NCBI GenBank assembly: GCA_029268645.1 | Contig: JAQWNI010000247.1 | Location: 1 to 47,597, forward strand | DNA length: 47,597 bases | Direction of reading: 5' to 3' | Source: Myxococcota bacterium | Lineage (GTDB): Bacteria > Myxococcota_A > UBA9160 > UBA4427 | Shown: one piece after another, positions 38,074 to 47,597 of the stretch | How positions within the stretch are numbered: position 1 is the stretch's first letter | Layout of the letters: the number at the start of each line of letters is the position of its first letter | Translations under genes and position numbers: made by a program | Notes under the pieces: generated by a model | Seen by the model: the letters and a program-made list of their open reading frames with translations, nothing else | Database searches by the model: none | What the model was told of the DNA's origin: nothing

Positions 38074-38373
38074 TTATCGCTCTTGCTCAGGATCTTCTTC
38101 GCGGTCGCCGCCACTCGTGATGGGCTCGGGAGGAGCTTCGTCGCCGTGACACATCCCAATTTCGCCCCAGGCACCGGCTTCACAGCGTAGACGCTGACTG
38201 CCTTGACACATCACCGTGCCCGACTCGTAGAGCCCGCGGTTGTACGCACACCGACCGTCATCGAACGCGTGGGCCTGAGGACTCAAGCCCAGTTCCACAA
38301 AGAGCAGAAGGCTCAAAGCCCATAGCCCCACAGCCAGCCCACCGAAGCCCGTTGCGCGAAATCGTTTCTGCAT
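38074..38373 (-). CDS. Small secreted Cys-containing protein, possibly DUF1496-like
   Basis: Signal-like N-terminus; mature part CAYNRGLYESGTVMCQGSQRLRCEAGAWGEIGMC. Confidence 0.55.
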   Translation of the reverse strand: MQKRFRATGFGGLAVGLWALSLLLFVELGLSPQAHAFDDGRCAYNRGLYESGTVMCQGSQRLRCEAGAWGEIGMCHGDEAPPEPITSGGDREEDPEQER

Positions 38374-38472
38374 ATCGATCCTCCGGACCGAAAAGATACG
38401 CCAGGTTCAGCGCAGTCTCGGTCGATGCTTTCCCTAAAGATACGAGGCCAGCCCGAATCCGGAAAGTGCCGG

Positions 38473-39264
38473 TCAGGACGGCCGCTGGGAAGGCCGCGCC
38501 GCCGGGTCTTGACCATAGAAATCCTGCAGCACCGCGTAGAGGTCAGGCTCTTGCTTCTTCATCTGACGGGACTGATCGAAGAAAAATTCCGTCGCCACGG
38601 CAAAAAATTCCGCCTCATTGGTGGCCCCATACGCATCAAGAAACGAGCCCTGGCCGCGCTGCACCTTGTCCCGAAGTTTTTCAAAAGCTTCCCCACATAC
38701 ATGGGCCCAGCGTTCTGTTTCTGCTCGACTGCCCAAGATCGGCGTTCCATCGGCTGCGCCGTCCAACATATCGAGCTTGTGGGCAAACTCATGATAGACC
38801 ACGTCATGACCCTGTTCTGGATGGCGGGCGTTTTGCTTCACGCGATCCCAAACCAGCAAAATCGGACCGCCCAAATGAGCTTCACCCAAAATGGGAATTC
38901 CCGCCGCCGGGACCACCCCCGGAATCGTAAAATGGCTCAGCGTTCTTTCCGGAGTCACAATCGTGGTTGGGTAAACGAGAATCGATTGAACGTTTCGAAA
39001 GTATTGGTGGGGACGCCCCAATACCAAGAGTCCGGCTTGGGCGGAAATCGTGACGCGAATCTCGTCATTCAGTTCAAGCCCGCCGCAGCCTTCCCAGTTT
39101 TTTTCCGCCACAAATACTTGGATGAAGTCACGTAACCGACTTTGCTCATCGGCGTTGAGCTGAGTCGAGTGAGGCACATTGCGCGAAAGAATTGCGGCCC
39201 ATTCTTCCGGAAAGGGCTGTTGCGTTATCCGCCGTCGCCGCCGATCACGAAGCCAGTGAATCAA
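38473..39264 (-). CDS. mtfA: MtfA-like zinc-dependent peptidase (M90)
   Basis: NADEQSRLRDFIQVFVAEKNWEGCGGLELNDEIRVTISAQAGLLVLG...VVYHEFAHKLDMLDGAADGTPIL (HExxH) ...GATNEAEFFAVATEFFFDQ. Confidence 0.93.
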   Translation of the reverse strand: MIHWLRDRRRRRITQQPFPEEWAAILSRNVPHSTQLNADEQSRLRDFIQVFVAEKNWEGCGGLELNDEIRVTISAQAGLLVLGRPHQYFRNVQSILVYPTTIVTPERTLSHFTIPGVVPAAGIPILGEAHLGGPILLVWDRVKQNARHPEQGHDVVYHEFAHKLDMLDGAADGTPILGSRAETERWAHVCGEAFEKLRDKVQRGQGSFLDAYGATNEAEFFAVATEFFFDQSRQMKKQEPDLYAVLQDFYGQDPAARPSQRPS

Positions 39265-39296
39265 GAGGACCCTCCTTCTTTATCCCCCAATGGGGA

Positions 39297-39325
39297 GCCC
39301 CGGGAGTCATTTAGACTCCCGGGGC
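39297..39325. terminator. Perfect 12-bp hairpin in the FKBP-mtfA intergenic region
   Basis: GCCCCGGGAGTC-ATTTA-GACTCCCGGGGC; a second small IR CCCCAATGGGG lies adjacent at 39285-39295; no U-tract. Confidence 0.55.
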
Positions 39326-39403
39326 GGGGGGAGGACCGATGATTAACTCGCTCATCGATCCCGGGCAAGGCGGTGGGGGGACCGCCTGTCGGGGCTCTCT
39401 GGT

Positions 39404-40114
39404 TCAGCCAACAGAGACCAGTTCGATTTCAAAAACCACCGTCTCGCCGGGCTGCACGACACCTGCGGCTCCAGATTCCCCGAAAGCCAATTCGGGGGGC
39501 AGAACAACTTGCCATTTCGAACCGACGGGCATCTGGCTAAAAACTTCGGTCCAACCAGGAAGTCCGGCATCCACCGGAATCGTCACGGGCTCATTGCGCG
39601 ACCAAGTTGAATCGATTTCTCGGCCGTCCAAGGCGGTACCACGGTAATGAAAAGTCACCACTGACTCGCCTCCGGGCACCTCTCCCTGCCCCTCGGACAA
39701 CACTTTGTATTGGAGGCCGGTTTCTGTCGTCACCACCGCCGGATCCTTGGCAAACTCGGCCCGAAAAGCCTCTCCCTGAGCCCGGTTCGACTGGGCCATT
39801 TGCTCGAACTGCTGCTGGGCCTCTGCCATGCGCTGCTCATCGTAACGCTCAAGGGCTGCGGCCATTTGCTCAACGCTCAAAGCCAAATCGTCACTCTTCA
39901 TGGCATCGGCGAAACCCGCCATAAAGGCGGCTTGGTCAATGCCCTGAAGCCCTGCCGAAGCCTGCTGGGCGACGGCCACCCCAAGGCTGTAACTCTCCTG
40001 GGCGTCCTCGCTCGTGAGTGCGGTGGTCACTGTGGCATTGGTTTGACTGCAGCCCAGGAGGGCCGCAATTCCCACCGCGGCGGCCGCGGTTCCCGTTCGT
40101 GCGATTCGTTTCAT
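39404..40114 (-). CDS. FKBP-type peptidyl-prolyl cis-trans isomerase, periplasmic lipoprotein-like (FkpA/Mip type)
   Basis: MKRIARTGTAAAAVGIAALLGCSQ lipobox; helical N-domain; SEGQGEVPGGESVVTFHYRGTALDGREIDSTWSRNEPVTIPVDAGLPGWTEVFSQMPVGSKWQVVLPPELAFGESG; AGAGGAG RBS before 40114. Confidence 0.93.
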   Translation of the reverse strand: MKRIARTGTAAAAVGIAALLGCSQTNATVTTALTSEDAQESYSLGVAVAQQASAGLQGIDQAAFMAGFADAMKSDDLALSVEQMAAALERYDEQRMAEAQQQFEQMAQSNRAQGEAFRAEFAKDPAVVTTETGLQYKVLSEGQGEVPGGESVVTFHYRGTALDGREIDSTWSRNEPVTIPVDAGLPGWTEVFSQMPVGSKWQVVLPPELAFGESGAAGVVQPGETVVFEIELVSVG

Positions 40115-40861
40115 GATCTTTTCTCCTCTTGGGTTCGCGCCGGCGCCCTCGCCTGGCCACGATTCATCTTTTTTGGCGATCGATGAACGAGGGAAAGATA
40201 TGAATCGGACTTCACGGCAATCTGTCTGGAACATGAACTTTTGTCCATGTCGAGAAGCCGGTGAAGGCGCCGATTACATGCTTGAGAAATCGCGCCCTGC
40301 AGCCAAAAGCCCGCTTGGGAGGTCTTTACCTCGGATTCGGAAATCAGTAGAAAGACGGATTCGAGCAAGCGATCCGAAGCTCGAATCGCAGGCCGTTCTT
40401 AAGACGGGGGGAACGACTTCGGGGGCCAACTTTGGAAGACGGCCACGCGTCGAAGAAAACAACCCTTGAACTGCAAGAACATCTCGAAAAAGCGGGGGGC
40501 CGAAACAAATGGGAGGATCTAATCACGGGTCGCAGAGCCCGTAGTAACGCGTAGACACTCGTACATTCGACGAGGGGTTTGCGTGGAAGCTCGAGCGCCG
40601 ACCGCACTAAGAAGAGCGGAATTACGGAGAATCCCTGCTTTTTTTCGCGCTCCGTTTCCCAATTTATTCGCGAAAAAATGCATGAAATTGCTTAGCGTAT
40701 TCAAGTGCGCTGCATATCAACTGATGAGCGCACACTCGGCTGGCTCTCCCTGAATCGCTCTTTCCACCTGGCTTCTCATCGCTGCTCTCGTAAACGGCTC
40801 CGATCTGTCCTTGGCCGACATCCGATTGGATCGACCCAAAGTCACATAGGGGGAGAGAGCG

Positions 40862-43114
40862 ATGTACCGAATCGTCCCGGCGTTCATGCTCGTCTTGATA
40901 GGCTTCGCCTCAATGGCGACAGCCAACATCTATACCGTTAATTCCATCAGCGACCGGCCCGACGCTTCTCCGGGAAGCGGCGGCTGCAACACGGGCTTTC
41001 TGATTTCGGGCCCGGGCGGTGCCTTCGCCAACGAGTGCACCTTCCGGGCGGCCCTCGAAGAAGCCAACGCCCGTGCTGGAGCCGATAATGTCCGATTCAG
41101 CACGGTCTTTCTGACCAGCTCCGACATCGTGCTGACTTTGCTGAGTGCCCTACCCCAGATCACCGATCCGGTCACGATCGAGGGCTACAGCGCAGTGGGT
41201 TTTAATGAATCCAATCCCAACGAATACCCCGCAGTGCGGATCGAGCCCGATGACGGAATCGTGATCCCGGGTCTTGTGCTCTCGTCCGGCGCCGGGAGCT
41301 CTGTGATTCAAGGGCTGGCGCTGAACGGTTTTGCCTTTTCCGCCTTGCAGATTCTGGGCGACAACAATGTCGTTCAAGGTTCACACATCGGGATCGGACC
41401 CATTAACCGCAGTGGAAACGGGGGCAACGGCATCGAAATTGCGGGCAACACCAATGTGATTGGAAAGGTCTGCGGCGCGGGGACCTGTAGTGGCCGCGGC
41501 AATGTGATTTCCGCGAGTACCGAGAATGGAATCTTTGTAGAGGATGGTCAGGACAACCAAATCTACGGCAACCGAATCGGCACCAATCCTCAGGGCACAT
41601 CGGCTTCGGCGAACGGATTCGGCACGGGCAACGCCACGGGCCTCGCGGTGGGGCTAAGCGCTTCGGATACGCTGATTGGCAGCAGAATCACGGGTTCGGG
41701 GAACCTCATTTCGGGCAATAGCGGTTCGGGGATTTTGATCGGCTCGGGGACCACCACGGTTCAAGGCAACTTCATCGGCACCAACGTGTCGGGCGCCGCT
41801 GCGATTCCCAACGGTGAGCACGGCATCCTCGTGACGAACCCGGGTGATAACCAGATCGGAGGTGCGCTTTCAAGCGATGGGAATCTGATTTCAGGGAATA
41901 ATGAATCCGGAGTCTTCGTTTTGCCTCCGGGCCCTCAGATCTGCGCTCTTCCATGCCCCACGGTCAACCGTGAAATCCGCGGCAACATCATCGGTTTAAA
42001 TATTGACGAGACCGAAGCACTCCCCAACGGGGACTACGGGATTGGACTCAGCGATACGTCTTCCTGGTTGATCCAAAGCAACACCATTGCGGGGAACGCT
42101 TTTGCGGACTTCGGCACGGGATGCGACGTCACCCATATCAGCATCTTGAGCAACACCATTGGGACCAATCCCGACGGTGACCTGTCCACTTCCTACAACA
42201 ACCGGGCGGCCATGACGCTTTGCGGGTACGGACACGAAATTGGTCGTGTCGCCCAGGGCAACGTGATCTCCGGCACCTATGCGGGAATCACCATCATTAA
42301 CTCGGACACCAACCCAGCACCGCCCGACTCAAAAAATGCACTCATCCGCTCCAATTGGATTGGCACCGATCCAATCGCGCGCGACCTCGGCGGTCTCTTT
42401 GGTGTTCTCCTTGAGGATACCTTTGCGGAGATCGGCGCCGCGCCCAACGAGGAGGACGACCTTCAAATCGCCGCTCAGGGTAATTTGATCGCCAACCAAT
42501 CCCTCGCGAGCGTCGTGATTCAGCGTGACGCGTTGACACCCCCAGGCGGGACATCGGTGCGGGGCAATCTCTTCGCGGGTGATCCACCCGATGTCTCGAT
42601 CCGACTTCGAACCCAAGGGCAAATCGACTGCCTCGACGGCGGAGGAAGTTGCGCACTTCCCAACGACTTTGGAGACACAGACCTGGGCCCTAACCAGCAG
42701 CAGAACTTTCCCGACTTCGACGCGACGCAAACGCAGTTGAATCCATCGACTGGCGAGGTCGAGGTCCGTTACCGGGTCGACTCAAACCTTTCCGACAGCA
42801 GTTACCCTCTACAGATTGACTTCTATGTGGCGAGCGTTGACTTCGAGGGGGTCGATCTCTACTTGGGTTCCGACACCTATGCGAGTGCCGACGTGGGCTC
42901 TTTCCGAAATGTGGCGATCGAACCCGTCGATCCCTTTACCCCGGTCGAAGGCTACCTCCGCGCCACGGCGACCGATAGCGAAGGCAACACGAGCCAGATG
43001 AGCGAACAACTCATCACGGTGCCCGAGCCGGGCGTCGGGACTGGGCTGTTTGCGGGGGTGCTCGGCCTGGTCGGACTCGCAGGTCACCAGCGTCGGATGA
43101 ATCGCTTGCTCTAG
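40862..43114 (+). CDS. Right-handed beta-helix, CSLREA-like extracellular protein with PEP-CTERM sorting signal
   Basis: Signal peptide; ECTFRAALEEANARAGADNVRF (CSLREA-like); recurrent GN.IGTN / GNLISGNxxSGI turns; C-terminus VPEPGVGTGLFAGVLGLVGLAGHQRRMNRLL. Confidence 0.88.
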   Translation: MYRIVPAFMLVLIGFASMATANIYTVNSISDRPDASPGSGGCNTGFLISGPGGAFANECTFRAALEEANARAGADNVRFSTVFLTSSDIVLTLLSALPQITDPVTIEGYSAVGFNESNPNEYPAVRIEPDDGIVIPGLVLSSGAGSSVIQGLALNGFAFSALQILGDNNVVQGSHIGIGPINRSGNGGNGIEIAGNTNVIGKVCGAGTCSGRGNVISASTENGIFVEDGQDNQIYGNRIGTNPQGTSASANGFGTGNATGLAVGLSASDTLIGSRITGSGNLISGNSGSGILIGSGTTTVQGNFIGTNVSGAAAIPNGEHGILVTNPGDNQIGGALSSDGNLISGNNESGVFVLPPGPQICALPCPTVNREIRGNIIGLNIDETEALPNGDYGIGLSDTSSWLIQSNTIAGNAFADFGTGCDVTHISILSNTIGTNPDGDLSTSYNNRAAMTLCGYGHEIGRVAQGNVISGTYAGITIINSDTNPAPPDSKNALIRSNWIGTDPIARDLGGLFGVLLEDTFAEIGAAPNEEDDLQIAAQGNLIANQSLASVVIQRDALTPPGGTSVRGNLFAGDPPDVSIRLRTQGQIDCLDGGGSCALPNDFGDTDLGPNQQQNFPDFDATQTQLNPSTGEVEVRYRVDSNLSDSSYPLQIDFYVASVDFEGVDLYLGSDTYASADVGSFRNVAIEPVDPFTPVEGYLRATATDSEGNTSQMSEQLITVPEPGVGTGLFAGVLGLVGLAGHQRRMNRLL

Positions 43115-43141
43115 AGATCGATCCCGGGCATCGTCTGCGCC

Positions 43142-44008
43142 ATGACGAATCAACAGAACACTGGGCCCGTCGCCATCGTGACCGGGGCCTCGTCGGGGAT
43201 TGGTGAGGCCTCGGCCCGCGCACTCGCCGGGGCGGGTTTTGGCGTGGTGTTGGCCGCGCGCCGGGCCGATCGCCTCAAGTCGTTGGCTGAAGAAATCGAA
43301 TCCAAGGGCGGACAGGCTCTCGCGGTACCAGCGGATCTGGCCGATGAAGCGGCCACCCACGGACTCGTTGATCAGACGATGAATCATTTTGGACGGGTCG
43401 ACGTCTTGCTGAACAATGCCGGGTACAGCCCGGCGGCGGCGAATGAACAAATCTCGCGCAGCGCACTGCGGCATACCTTTGAGGTCAATCTTTTTAGCGC
43501 CCTGCAATTGGCCGCAGAAGTCTCGCCCATCATGCGCGCCCAGGGATCGGGGCGCATTCTCAACATGGGTTCATTAGGCGGTTCAGTCGCCGCACCCCTC
43601 GCCATCGCCTACGCGGGTACCAAGGCCGGCATGGAGGCCATCACCCGGGGCCTGCGACTGGAACTGGCTCCGTTTGGCATTCATGTGGCTCTGATCGTTC
43701 CGGGTTTTATCGACACCGAGACCTTCGACAACTCCCGAGCCTCTTCGGTGCATCTGCGAGAGGACTCGGAGAATCCGTACCAGCAGATCATGATTGACCT
43801 CGATGAATTTGCCGCGAAGCAAACCCAAAACGCCCTGCCCCCGGAAGCGGTGGGCCAAGTCGTGGTGCGCGCTGCCACCGAAGCCAAGCCGAAAATGAGC
43901 TACTACGCGCCGGCCTCGGCACGACTCCAAAGCGGCTTTATGGGGATGCTCCCGGAAGCCTGGGTGCACAAGATTCTGCTTCGACTCTACAAGCTGAAAT
44001 CAAAATAA
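43142..44008 (+). CDS. Short-chain dehydrogenase/reductase
   Basis: AIVTGASSGIGEASARALAGAGFGVVLAARRADRL...VDVLLNNAGYSPAAA...ILNMGSLGGSVAAPLAIAYAGTKAGMEA. Confidence 0.94.
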   Translation: MTNQQNTGPVAIVTGASSGIGEASARALAGAGFGVVLAARRADRLKSLAEEIESKGGQALAVPADLADEAATHGLVDQTMNHFGRVDVLLNNAGYSPAAANEQISRSALRHTFEVNLFSALQLAAEVSPIMRAQGSGRILNMGSLGGSVAAPLAIAYAGTKAGMEAITRGLRLELAPFGIHVALIVPGFIDTETFDNSRASSVHLREDSENPYQQIMIDLDEFAAKQTQNALPPEAVGQVVVRAATEAKPKMSYYAPASARLQSGFMGMLPEAWVHKILLRLYKLKSK

Positions 44009-44037
44009 GCGGGTAACGCCGTGAAGAGACCGCCCGA

Positions 44038-45333
44038 TCAATAGGGCTCAAGCGCCACATCGAAGCGCTGCCGATAGCTCGCAAAGGTCGACTCGACCTC
44101 GGCGGCGTCGAGACCGAAAGACTCCAGCCCATAGCGGTGCACCCCGTGCTTTTCGCGCGGATTGTCGGCGACGAAGGCTTTCATCCGCGCTTCTGTCTCC
44201 GGCGTGAGCGGCAAATCAAAGTGCTCGTAGACTTTCCTCACTGTGCCATGCGGATCCGACACGATCGAATCAAAGTGGAGATCGAGGATGCGGGCATCGA
44301 GCTCCGGCCGGCGCGCCCGGGTCGCCACACAATCATCGAGCAAGGTCTGCCAGACCTTCATCTGCTGGGCACCCAGTCGATGCGGATCCACGTGGTCGGA
44401 ACACACCATCCGCATCGTGTATTCGAGGCTCGAAACCGACGGAATCACACGACCCGGGTCGCGATGGGTCTGGATGATCATGGCGTCCGGATAACACTCG
44501 ATCAAAGCATCGAGGGCCCCCAGATGGCCCGGGGACTTAAGCACCCAATGCTCACCGGGGCAACGCCACTGCAGGTGCTGCAAGAAATCGTGATGAAAAC
44601 GGTAGGCGTCCGCCATGTCTTGATCGAGCAGCCAGCTTTGGTAGCCCGGGACATCAAAGGTCATCTCGAACCGAATGCTCATGAACTCGGAAGCCATCAA
44701 GACAATGCATTCCTGGGGCATCAGGGAGCCGATCGGATGAATGGCCTGGAAACCCGGGGCGAGCTGACGGAGCTGCTCAAATCTTTTCTCCGTCCGCTCG
44801 ATGCGGGGATCCGTCAAATACGTCGCCGTTTCCGGAGGCGGGTCAGGTTCATCGATTTCCCAGGAAAGCGGCGCCCGGGCCGCTGAGTCTTCAGCCAGCA
44901 AGCCGTAAAGCAGGGTCGTACCCGTGCGCGGTAAACCCAGGACGAAAATCGGCGACGCCACTTTTTCGCTGGCGATTTTGGGGTGGCGTTTCCGCCAATC
45001 AATCAGACGAAGGCGATGCGACAAAAGCTCCAAAAGTTGTCGCTGAGCGAAGAAGCGTCCGAACAGCGTGAGCCGGGCGTCTTCCTCAAGAGACTGAAGC
45101 AGCCGGCGAAAGCCCGGACGGAAGCTCTCGTTGCCGTAGTCAGACAAGCCGGTCTGACGGGATGCCGCACGGGTAAGCGCCGCCTCGCTGAGAGCGATCG
45201 GCTTCACACCAATGCGGGAAAGGCCCCTCCCCAGAAGGTTCATCGAGCGAATCGGAAATGGGCGAAAAGGTTGGGGCAGGGTATGGGCGTCCACGGCTGG
45301 ACCGACCTCCAAGTGAGGCGCGCAGGATCGCAC
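44038..45333 (-). CDS. Sulfotransferase family protein
   Basis: PIFVLGLPRTGTTLLYGLLAEDSAARAPLSWEIDEPDPPPE...HWVLKSPGHLGALDALIECYPDAMIIQTHRDPGRVIPSVSSL; start may be internal (45243). Confidence 0.92.
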   Translation of the reverse strand: MRSCAPHLEVGPAVDAHTLPQPFRPFPIRSMNLLGRGLSRIGVKPIALSEAALTRAASRQTGLSDYGNESFRPGFRRLLQSLEEDARLTLFGRFFAQRQLLELLSHRLRLIDWRKRHPKIASEKVASPIFVLGLPRTGTTLLYGLLAEDSAARAPLSWEIDEPDPPPETATYLTDPRIERTEKRFEQLRQLAPGFQAIHPIGSLMPQECIVLMASEFMSIRFEMTFDVPGYQSWLLDQDMADAYRFHHDFLQHLQWRCPGEHWVLKSPGHLGALDALIECYPDAMIIQTHRDPGRVIPSVSSLEYTMRMVCSDHVDPHRLGAQQMKVWQTLLDDCVATRARRPELDARILDLHFDSIVSDPHGTVRKVYEHFDLPLTPETEARMKAFVADNPREKHGVHRYGLESFGLDAAEVESTFASYRQRFDVALEPY

Positions 45334-45493
45334 GCCTGGGCCGGCGCTTCACACCCCGCCACACGACCCTTCACCCGATCGAGTCTGATTCGCGACCGGG
45401 ACCCCCCGAGGCAGACTCCACGCGGGGGCCGGCGCGGGCCATCGACTGCTACGTTCCTGGCCTTCCCGCCGACAATCGAGAGAGGAACAGACT

Positions 45494-46723
45494 ATGTCCG
45501 AGTCCGAAATCACGCCGAGCCAGGCCGCCTGGAACGCCTTTGCGGATGATCTGAAGCGGATCGGCGAAAAAGTCACCGGCGTCACCGGCGCTCGAAACCC
45601 TCGAGAACGAGCCGAAGGCTATCGATACCTGATCCGACTGATCTCGGCCGCCCACCAGCTGGAGCTAGAGGCTGACCGCCGCCGCCCCACCCTCTCCCGC
45701 ATGATGCTGCCCATCCGAAAGTTCAAGGGCGACGGATGCGACACGCTCTATCACGAAGCGAAAATCGATGAAAATCTCGAATATCGCTTCGAAGTCACCC
45801 GCGGCGACGACATCTTTTTCTCCGCCACCGTCTACGCCTACGATGAGCGACAGGCTTACTACATCGTCGACAACTTAATCGACGACAGAATCGTCTGGAG
45901 TGAACGGGACGGACGCCCTTACGCTGAAATTCACCTCTCCGCCGAGCGACCGGAAGGCGTCGACAACTGGATTCAGCTCAAGGGCGATAAGCCCATTCTT
46001 TTTACCCGGGAATACTTCCCGGAATTCGTCCATACCACGGACGAAGGTCGCTACCGAACCGCGCTGCTCAACATCGAATGCCTCACCGACGCGGGCGCTC
46101 CTGATCATTACTCCGAGGAAGATCTCGTCGACGGACTCAAAAAAATCGTCGACTTCGTCGAAGATGCGACCGACGTTTCGATCGGACTTTCGATCTTTGC
46201 TGGACTGAATCTGATTGAATACGACAAAACCCAGCGCGGCCAAAAAGTCGACGTCACACACATCACCGAAGGCAAAATGCTGCTCAATGAGCCTCGCGAT
46301 GATGAGCACACCCCCGCAGAGCTCGCCCAGATGATCGACCCGAAGCTGATTTCCAACAACCTGCCCGGTCCGGGCATTCAATACCTTGGCGCTTGGTTTC
46401 GACTACAGGACGACGAAGCGATCCTGATCGAAGGTCAAGATGTTCCCTGCCGGTATTGGTCGTGTCAGATCCTGACTCGCTACCTCGAATCCGGAGACTT
46501 CCGCTATCACAAAGTCGGGCTCAACAACCAACAGGTCAAACTGCGAGACGATGGTTCATTTGTCATTTACGCCTGTCACGAAAACCCTGGCGTCGACAAC
46601 TGGGTTTCGACTCAGGGCTACGAAAACGCCCATATCCTCATCCGAACGCTGCTCGCGGACCCGCCGATGGAAGCCAGCTTCTCGGTCATTAAGGTGGCCG
46701 ACATCGACAAGAACGCGGGCTAG
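45494..46723 (+). CDS. DUF1214-domain protein
   Basis: RYLIRLISAAHQLELEADRRRPTLSRMM...YHEAKIDENLEYRFEVTRGDDIFFSATVYAYD; C-terminal VPCRYWSCQILTRYLESGDF...SFVIYACHENPGVDNWVSTQGYENAHILIRTLLADPP. Confidence 0.8.
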   Translation: MSESEITPSQAAWNAFADDLKRIGEKVTGVTGARNPRERAEGYRYLIRLISAAHQLELEADRRRPTLSRMMLPIRKFKGDGCDTLYHEAKIDENLEYRFEVTRGDDIFFSATVYAYDERQAYYIVDNLIDDRIVWSERDGRPYAEIHLSAERPEGVDNWIQLKGDKPILFTREYFPEFVHTTDEGRYRTALLNIECLTDAGAPDHYSEEDLVDGLKKIVDFVEDATDVSIGLSIFAGLNLIEYDKTQRGQKVDVTHITEGKMLLNEPRDDEHTPAELAQMIDPKLISNNLPGPGIQYLGAWFRLQDDEAILIEGQDVPCRYWSCQILTRYLESGDFRYHKVGLNNQQVKLRDDGSFVIYACHENPGVDNWVSTQGYENAHILIRTLLADPPMEASFSVIKVADIDKNAG

Positions 46724-46786
46724 TTTCGAGCGCTGCGCCACACGTCAACCCAAGTCCTCTTTCATCGTTCCCCGTAGGAGTTCCTC

Positions 46787-47458
46787 ATGACAACCCTCGA
46801 CCTCAGCCCCGACCAACTGCTTTCCACCACACGCGCCGTTCGAAAGCGCCTCGACTTCGACCGTCCCCTGGAAGTCTCCGTCATTCAGGAATGCGTTGAG
46901 ATCGCCCTGCAGGCACCCAGCGGATCGAACGCACAGGGCTGGCATTTTTATGTTGTGACCGACGAGGCCAAACGGAAAGCCATCGGAGACATCTACCGAC
47001 GAGGCTTCGAGCTGTACCGAGGGATGCCTGTCTCGGCCCATGCACTGGCCGAGGCCGAGCAGAACCCCGCGGACGCCCAACAAATGGGACGCGTCGTCGA
47101 GTCAGCCGAATACCTGGCTGAAAACATGCACCGGGCGCCCGCCTTGATTATTCCCTGCGTGAGTGGCCGCATGGACCAAGTGCCTGGCAACATGGCCGTG
47201 ATCGCCCAAGCGAGCCAATACGGCTCTATCTTGCCGGCTTTTTGGAGCTTCATGCTGGCGGCCCGAGCCCGAGGCATTGGGACCTCTTGGACGACGATCC
47301 ACCTGATGTACGAAGAAGAGGTCGCCAACCTACTGGGCATTCCCTTCGCTGAAGTCACCCAAGTGGCCCTCTCGCCGATTGCGTATACGATCGGCACCGA
47401 GTTCAAGAGCGCCCGCCGCAAACCGCTCGACGGTGTCCTTCACGTCGACCGCTGGTAA
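46787..47458 (+). CDS. Nitroreductase family protein
   Basis: LLSTTRAVRKRLDFDRPLEVSVIQECVEIALQAPSGSNAQGWHFYVVTDEAKRKAIGDIYR...ARARGIGTSWTTIHLMYEEEVANLLGIPFAEVTQVALSPIAYTIG. Confidence 0.93.
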   Translation: MTTLDLSPDQLLSTTRAVRKRLDFDRPLEVSVIQECVEIALQAPSGSNAQGWHFYVVTDEAKRKAIGDIYRRGFELYRGMPVSAHALAEAEQNPADAQQMGRVVESAEYLAENMHRAPALIIPCVSGRMDQVPGNMAVIAQASQYGSILPAFWSFMLAARARGIGTSWTTIHLMYEEEVANLLGIPFAEVTQVALSPIAYTIGTEFKSARRKPLDGVLHVDRW

Positions 47459-47476
47459 GCCTCGGTCCATAGAAAA

Positions 47477-47597
47477 CTACCCCTCGTCGGCCTTCGTCGC
47501 GGTCCGCCGAAATCCAGGTCCATCTGCATCCAGCGACGGGGGGGATCCGGCCACCATCCTGCATCCGTCGATCACCAGGGGGCAGCCTGGAACGACT
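47477..47597 (-). CDS. Possible C-terminal end of a minus-strand CDS running off the window
   Basis: Open minus frame reading VVPGCPLVIDGCRMVAGSPPSLDADGPGFRRTATKADEG-stop (TAG at 47477-47479); too short to identify. Confidence 0.3.
   Translation of the reverse strand, partial: VVPGCPLVIDGCRMVAGSPPSLDADGPGFRRTATKADEG

Noticed and set aside
41300-42500. Tandem repeat or CRISPR-like array suggested by recurring ggcaac/ggcacc words
   Set aside because: Repeats are at protein level (beta-helix turns), irregular in DNA spacing and sequence; no direct repeats with unique spacers.
1-47597. Mobile element, prophage, defence island or CRISPR system
   Set aside because: No transposase, integrase, phage structural, restriction, toxin-antitoxin or Cas-like protein could be recognised, and no tRNA or att-like flanks were seen.

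Overview
This 47.6 kb, GC-rich window looks like bacterial chromosome. It carries about 43 supportable protein-coding genes on both strands. I saw no tRNA, rRNA, CRISPR array, transposase or phage module. Main blocks: (i) LLM-class F420-type oxidoreductase (partial), LamG-like lipoprotein, aldose epimerase, UspA; (ii) two DevC-type permeases next to a poly-gamma-glutamate-hydrolase-like ORF; (iii) two MaoC/FAS1-like dehydratase ORFs plus two class III CoA-transferases, one a double-domain fusion; (iv) a compact minus-strand cluster NDH-2 > PqiA > PqiB > GrdB/PrdB-like selenoprotein. The selenoprotein is split in the ORF track by an in-frame TGA, which is followed at the right distance by a perfect bSECIS-like hairpin; (v) SDR, ArnT/GT39-like membrane protein, DedA, FMN glutamate synthase-like protein, amidohydrolase; (vi) a MoxR-DUF58-DUF4381-BatA-BatB/TPR-BatD operon followed by an OmpR-type response regulator and histidine kinase; (vii) MtfA, FKBP, a beta-helix PEP-CTERM protein, SDR, sulfotransferase, DUF1214 and nitroreductase. 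The strongest discovery candidate is the mis-split selenoprotein and its apparent operon with NDH-2/PqiA/PqiB. Degenerate MIDAS motifs in two of the three VWA-like proteins of the Bat operon are also notable. All family names come from reading the translations; no database search was run.
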